From NCBI GenBank assembly GCA_041594355.1, contig JBFHMM010000050.1, positions 1 through 18,631 on the forward strand: a stretch of 18,631 bases of DNA, read 5' to 3'. Source of the stretch: JAIUZI01 sp041594355 (GTDB lineage: Bacteria > Pseudomonadota > Alphaproteobacteria > Rhodobacterales > Rhodobacteraceae). The position numbers and the translations under genes are program-made. Of the stretch, positions 15,972 through 18,631 are shown one piece after another (position 1 is the first letter of the stretch; each line of letters begins with the position of its first letter). Under the pieces are notes generated by a model, which ran no database searches, was not told the origin of the DNA, and was given only the letters and a program-made list of their open reading frames with translations.

Positions 15972-16644
15972 TCCGGTTCTGAGTCTCAGCGCGATTGCCA
16001 AGACCTACAATGCCGGGCTGCCGGGCGAGGTGCGCGTCCTGCAAGGGATCGACCTGAACATCTCTCCGGGCGAAGTGGTCGCCCTGGTTGCGCCGTCCGG
16101 TGCGGGGAAATCGACATTGCTTCACATTGCAGGCCTTCTGGATACACCAGACGCGGGCAAGGTCAGGATCGGCGGACAGGACATGACCGGCAAGAGCGAC
16201 CGGGCGCGCACGGCTGTCCGACGCCGCGATGTCGGTTTCGTCTACCAGTTCCATCATCTTCTACCTGAGTTCACGGCGGCAGAGAATGTGGTCTTGCCGC
16301 AACTGGCGAACGGCGTTTCGGCCTTGGCGGCAAATGAGCGGGCGCTGGATTTGCTGGACCGTGTGGGCGTTGCTTCGCGTGCTGCTCACCGTCCGGCGGC
16401 CTTGTCGGGCGGCGAACAGCAACGGGTGGCGTTTTGCCGGGCTTTGGCGAATTCGCCGCGTCTGCTATTGGCGGACGAACCGACAGGGAACCTGGATCCG
16501 GCGACTTCGGACCAAGTGTTTGGTGCATTGATGGATCTGGCGCGGGATACCGGTTTGTCGGCCCTGATCGCCACCCACAACCACGCGCTGGCGGACCGGA
16601 TGGACCGGGTGCTGCGGCTGAACAGCGGGCAATTGGCGGAATGA
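15964..16644 (+). CDS. lolD: lipoprotein-releasing ABC transporter ATPase LolD
   Basis: A 226-residue cytoplasmic ATPase that powers lipoprotein release by the LolC-type permease. The Walker A motif is APSGAGKST (43-51), with Ala in place of the usual first Gly; the remaining lysine-serine core is intact. The Q-loop is in FVYQFHHLLPEFTAAENV, a LolD/MacB-type sequence. The ABC signature LSGGEQQRV starts at residue 147, Walker B is LLLADEPTGNLD, and the H-loop is IATHNHAL. Its start codon overlaps the lolC stop by 8 bases (ATGAGTGA), indicating coupled translation. A hairpin begins at its stop codon. Confidence 0.95.
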   Translation: MSDPVLSLSAIAKTYNAGLPGEVRVLQGIDLNISPGEVVALVAPSGAGKSTLLHIAGLLDTPDAGKVRIGGQDMTGKSDRARTAVRRRDVGFVYQFHHLLPEFTAAENVVLPQLANGVSALAANERALDLLDRVGVASRAAHRPAALSGGEQQRVAFCRALANSPRLLLADEPTGNLDPATSDQVFGALMDLARDTGLSALIATHNHALADRMDRVLRLNSGQLAE

Positions 16645-16667
16645 CCGGCGTGATCCCTTCGCCGGTC
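16643..16667 (+). terminator. hairpin at the end of lolD, possible terminator
   Basis: GACCGGCG (16643-16650) and CGCCGGTC (16660-16667) form a perfect 8-bp stem with a 9-base loop, overlapping the lolD stop. There is no T run after it, so intrinsic termination is doubtful. It does separate the lol genes from the FNR box that follows. Confidence 0.35.
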
Positions 16668-16684
16668 TGGCGGCGCCAATCGGC

Positions 16685-16698
16685 TTGATCTGGATCAT
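16685..16698 (+). promoter_or_regulatory. FNR/FnrL-type (CRP-FNR family) binding site upstream of the cytochrome genes
   Basis: TTGATCTGGATCAT matches the FNR/FnrL/Dnr consensus TTGAT-N4-ATCAA at nine of ten specified bases; only the last A is T. It lies in the only sizeable gap before three cytochrome c genes, about 60 bp before the first start codon, which would fit an activating site near -41.5 of a start around 16733. FnrL activates in low oxygen; Dnr/NnrR-type regulators use the same box in response to nitric oxide. Which regulator acts here cannot be told from sequence. Confidence 0.75.
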
Positions 16699-16756
16699 GG
16701 CGCAACCTCAGTCACTGCAGGAGCCTGAAATCAACGCGGTAAAGGACATGAGAGCG

Positions 16757-17158
16757 ATGCTGAAACGCCTGACGCTGTTTCCATTTGCTTTGTTGGCGGG
16801 ATTGGGCGCCTGTTCGGGTGCTGCGCCCCCGTCGGGCAACGTTCTGTACCGGCAGAACTGTGTGGCCTGCCATGGTGCGGGTGGCGCGGGGGACGGCCCG
16901 CTGGCGACCGATCTGCCGGTCCCGCCTGCAAACCTGCGCGGGCTGGCGGCTGCGAATGGCGGCGAATTTCCGGCGGAGGATGTGATGGCCACGATTTATG
17001 GCTATCGTGGCAAGGAATCCAAAGGATTGATGCCGGCGTTCGGGGGCATTCTGGACAGTCCGGAAACCATGTGGACAGCGCCGGACGGTCGCGAGGTGAC
17101 AATACCCTCGGCATTGGTGATGCTGGCGGAGTATCTTGAAACGTTGCAGGATCACTGA
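16757..17158 (+). CDS. monohaem cytochrome c lipoprotein (first of three)
   Basis: A 133-residue class I cytochrome c with a lipoprotein signal: hydrophobic LTLFPFALLAGLGAC with a lipobox (LGAC) and lipidated Cys19, so it is probably anchored in a membrane facing the periplasm. The haem motif CVACH is at 35-39, PPANL at 56-60, NGGEFP at 67-72, and the axial Met92 in LMPAFG. It ends LVMLAEYLETLQ. ATG 16757 has AAAGGA 10 bases upstream; ATG 16748 lies too close to that site but would give only three more residues. ORF extension to 16685 overlaps the FNR box and is not likely translated. Probable role: an electron carrier or donor to an oxidoreductase expressed at low oxygen; partner unknown. 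Confidence 0.88.
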   Translation: MLKRLTLFPFALLAGLGACSGAAPPSGNVLYRQNCVACHGAGGAGDGPLATDLPVPPANLRGLAAANGGEFPAEDVMATIYGYRGKESKGLMPAFGGILDSPETMWTAPDGREVTIPSALVMLAEYLETLQDH

Positions 17159-17187
17159 GGTCGGGGCGACAGAAAAGGACAAGGTGC

Positions 17188-17592
17188 ATGAAGATGAAAA
17201 CGAGCGTGCTGATATTGGCGCTTTTGACCGGGGCCGGGACGGCGTTGGCGCAGGATACAGAGACCGGAGCCGGTCTCTACAGGGTGCATTGTGCGACATG
17301 TCATGGGATCGATGCGACAGGGCAGGGGCCCATGGCGGGTGTCCTCGTCATAAAACCGGCCAACCTAAAGCGGTTGAAAACCGAAAATGGCGGCGTGTTC
17401 CCCACCGAACGGGTGGTCAAACGGATCGACGGACGCGACCCGCTGGTCAGTCATGGCAGTCCAATGCCGATCTACGGCCATTTCTTCGAGGGCAGGGATA
17501 AGGCAATCAAAGCTCCCAGTGGGCAGCCGATCATGACCAGCGAGCCGATCATCGATCTGCTGGCCTACTTGCAGTCTATCCAGGTGGAATAA
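17188..17592 (+). CDS. soluble periplasmic monohaem cytochrome c (second of three)
   Basis: A 134-residue cytochrome c with a cleavable Sec signal peptide (VLILALLTGAGTALA, cut before Gln22), so periplasmic and soluble. The haem motif CATCH is at 35-39, KPANL at 56-60, NGGVFP at 67-72, and axial Met93 in SPMPIYG. It ends LLAYLQSIQVE. The spacing of haem, PANL and NGG motifs is the same as in the preceding gene, pointing to tandem duplication. The start ATG 17188 is preceded by AAGGTGC; ATG 17194 is an alternative. It lies 29 bp after the first cytochrome and one base before the third, so all three are likely one transcript. Confidence 0.9.
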   Translation: MKMKTSVLILALLTGAGTALAQDTETGAGLYRVHCATCHGIDATGQGPMAGVLVIKPANLKRLKTENGGVFPTERVVKRIDGRDPLVSHGSPMPIYGHFFEGRDKAIKAPSGQPIMTSEPIIDLLAYLQSIQVE

Positions 17593-17593
17593 C

Positions 17594-18004
17594 ATGGTTC
17601 GAGCATATTTCGGCGTGTGTCTGGGGGTCGCCCTGACAGGGTTGGCCGGCTGTATCCAGAGCGGGATGCCCGGCCCGGATGAGGGGGCGGTCTTGTTCGC
17701 TGACAACTGTACGGCCTGCCATGGCTACCGTGCCGAAGGTGGTGAGCTGATCGGCGGGCAGGTGGCGCCTGATCTGACTGGCATTGCAGCCCGCAACGAT
17801 GGCGTGTTTCCGCGCACCCAGGTGCTGAGCCAGATAGACGGTTATGGCAAGGGCAAGGTGTCGTCGGACATCATGCCCGAGTTCGGCGCGCTGCTGGATG
17901 GCGAATTGGTTCCGGTTGACATTGACGGAACTCTGACACCGACTCCGCGACCGCTGGCGGCTCTGCTCGCCTACCTCGAAAGTATTCAGGTGGACGAGCT
18001 TTAA
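17594..18004 (+). CDS. monohaem cytochrome c lipoprotein (third of three)
   Basis: A 136-residue cytochrome c with a lipoprotein signal (LGVALTGLAGC, lipidated Cys20). The haem motif is CTACH (39-43), the paralogue motif is NDGVFP (68-73), axial Met94 is in IMPEFG, and it ends LLAYLESIQVDEL, like the second cytochrome. In place of PANL it has APDLTGI. AGGTGGA in the end of the previous gene serves as ribosome-binding site, and only one base separates the two, so translation is closely linked. Its TAA overlaps by three bases the stop of the convergent gene that follows. Confidence 0.9.
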   Translation: MVRAYFGVCLGVALTGLAGCIQSGMPGPDEGAVLFADNCTACHGYRAEGGELIGGQVAPDLTGIAARNDGVFPRTQVLSQIDGYGKGKVSSDIMPEFGALLDGELVPVDIDGTLTPTPRPLAALLAYLESIQVDEL

Positions 18005-18631
18005 TCGCAGATCCCAGTCAGTTCAGCATCTTTCCACGGCAGATAGACACTGTATTCGCGCTTGCTCTGCGGCAGGTCCGAGATCGGAAAAGCGTCCGCC
18101 AGCATCGTGTGCAGGCGCTGGGTGCGGGCGGCCTTGGGCGCCAATGCTCGACAGCAGACATATTCTTCCACGATGGCGCCCTGTTGCTCAAATCCATAGC
18201 TCAGCAAATCGGGTGCGCCGTCCAGATCGAACAGATAGGGGTCGTCGCTCTGATTGTGCTCGGCAGCGGCGCGTAGGGGGTGATACCCCGTTACAGAGCG
18301 GTTTTGCCATTGCCAGACGTGTGTCAGCTCATGCGCCAGCAGCATGGCCTCGATCAGGTACAGCCTCTCTGGGTAGCCGGGCATGTAGTTCGGTGTATAC
18401 CAGTCCTTGCTGAAGTAGACCGAGTTGAAAAGCGCGACGGCCGCAGGCTTGGTGGTGACGATCTCATCGCGGGCGGGCGGCAGGATCAGTTCACGGCAGG
18501 TCACGCGTGGTCTCGGTTTGCGGTGAAAGGTGACACTGCCCACCGGCGCGCCCTTGACCAGACGTACCCGGCTGGTGTCCACTGCGTCGCCGTGAATGGA
18601 AGCAGCAAAGGCCCGCTCGCTGTCGGTCAGG
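18001..18631 (-). CDS. putative HExxH metallopeptidase-like protein (5' end outside window)
   Basis: An open minus-strand frame that runs past the window edge, so the N-terminus is missing; GTG 18582 is internal. About 210 residues are visible. The visible start, LTDSERAFAASIHGDAVDTSRVRLVKG, resembles the opening of proteins with DUF4157-like domains, sometimes labelled vgr-related. The key motif is AHELTHVWQWQNR, with HExxH (HELTH), a zinc-binding and catalytic signature of zincin-type peptidases; a later Glu in IVEEYVCCRAL may act as a third ligand, which is inference. No enzymatic activity is proven for such proteins. It is convergent with the cytochrome triplet, with stop codons overlapping at TTAA, and no functional link is evident. 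Confidence 0.75.
   Translation of the reverse strand, partial: LTDSERAFAASIHGDAVDTSRVRLVKGAPVGSVTFHRKPRPRVTCRELILPPARDEIVTTKPAAVALFNSVYFSKDWYTPNYMPGYPERLYLIEAMLLAHELTHVWQWQNRSVTGYHPLRAAAEHNQSDDPYLFDLDGAPDLLSYGFEQQGAIVEEYVCCRALAPKAARTQRLHTMLADAFPISDLPQSKREYSVYLPWKDAELTGICD

Noticed and set aside
1..18631. tRNA genes, CRISPR repeats, insertion sequence ends, phage or defence genes
   Set aside because: I looked for T-arm-like sequences, regularly spaced repeats, transposase or integrase motifs and flanking inverted repeats by eye and saw none. A covariance-model search would be needed to exclude small RNAs.

Overview
The window is GC-rich and densely coded. Gene content and protein character point to an alphaproteobacterium of the Rhodobacteraceae (Roseobacter group). 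The evidence is a B12-dependent methylmalonyl-CoA mutase, a short-form ProS without the large editing insertion, an AI-2E/Hda/Ppx cluster, an alphaproteobacterial LolCD pair and an FnrL-type box ahead of c-type cytochromes. It looks like ordinary chromosome: I see no tRNA, rRNA, CRISPR array, insertion sequence or phage gene.

Region 1 (1-4077, + strand). The 3' part of methylmalonyl-CoA mutase ends in a hairpin. It is followed by a MAPEG-family membrane protein gene broken by an in-frame TAG and altered at its 3' end beside a short direct repeat, then a VOC-fold protein, an overlapping GNAT acetyltransferase, and a TerB/J-domain (DjlA-like) co-chaperone.

Region 2 (4226-8526, + strand). Four closely spaced genes: a polyprenyl-phosphate sugar synthase fused to a GtrA domain, a PMT/ArnT-type membrane glycosyltransferase, an endonuclease/exonuclease/phosphatase-fold protein and a small Met-rich exported protein. 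The first two fit one pathway: one makes a lipid-linked sugar and the other uses it on the periplasmic side.

Region 3 (8530-11948, - strand). AI-2E family membrane protein, the DnaA-like regulator Hda, and a Ppx/GppA phosphatase. Only about 80 bp separates hda from ppx, where related bacteria often carry a polyphosphate kinase.

Region 4 (12158-14684). proS on the + strand, a small unrecognised ORF with a strong ribosome-binding site, and a small uncharacterised gene on the - strand with a plausible promoter.

Region 5 (14685-18631). lolC and lolD overlap. A near-perfect FNR/FnrL box then precedes three consecutive small monohaem cytochrome c genes, two predicted lipoproteins around one soluble periplasmic protein, with conserved spacing that suggests tandem duplication. 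This oxygen-regulated triplet is the least ordinary part of the window. A putative HExxH zinc-peptidase-like gene, cut by the window edge, converges on it.
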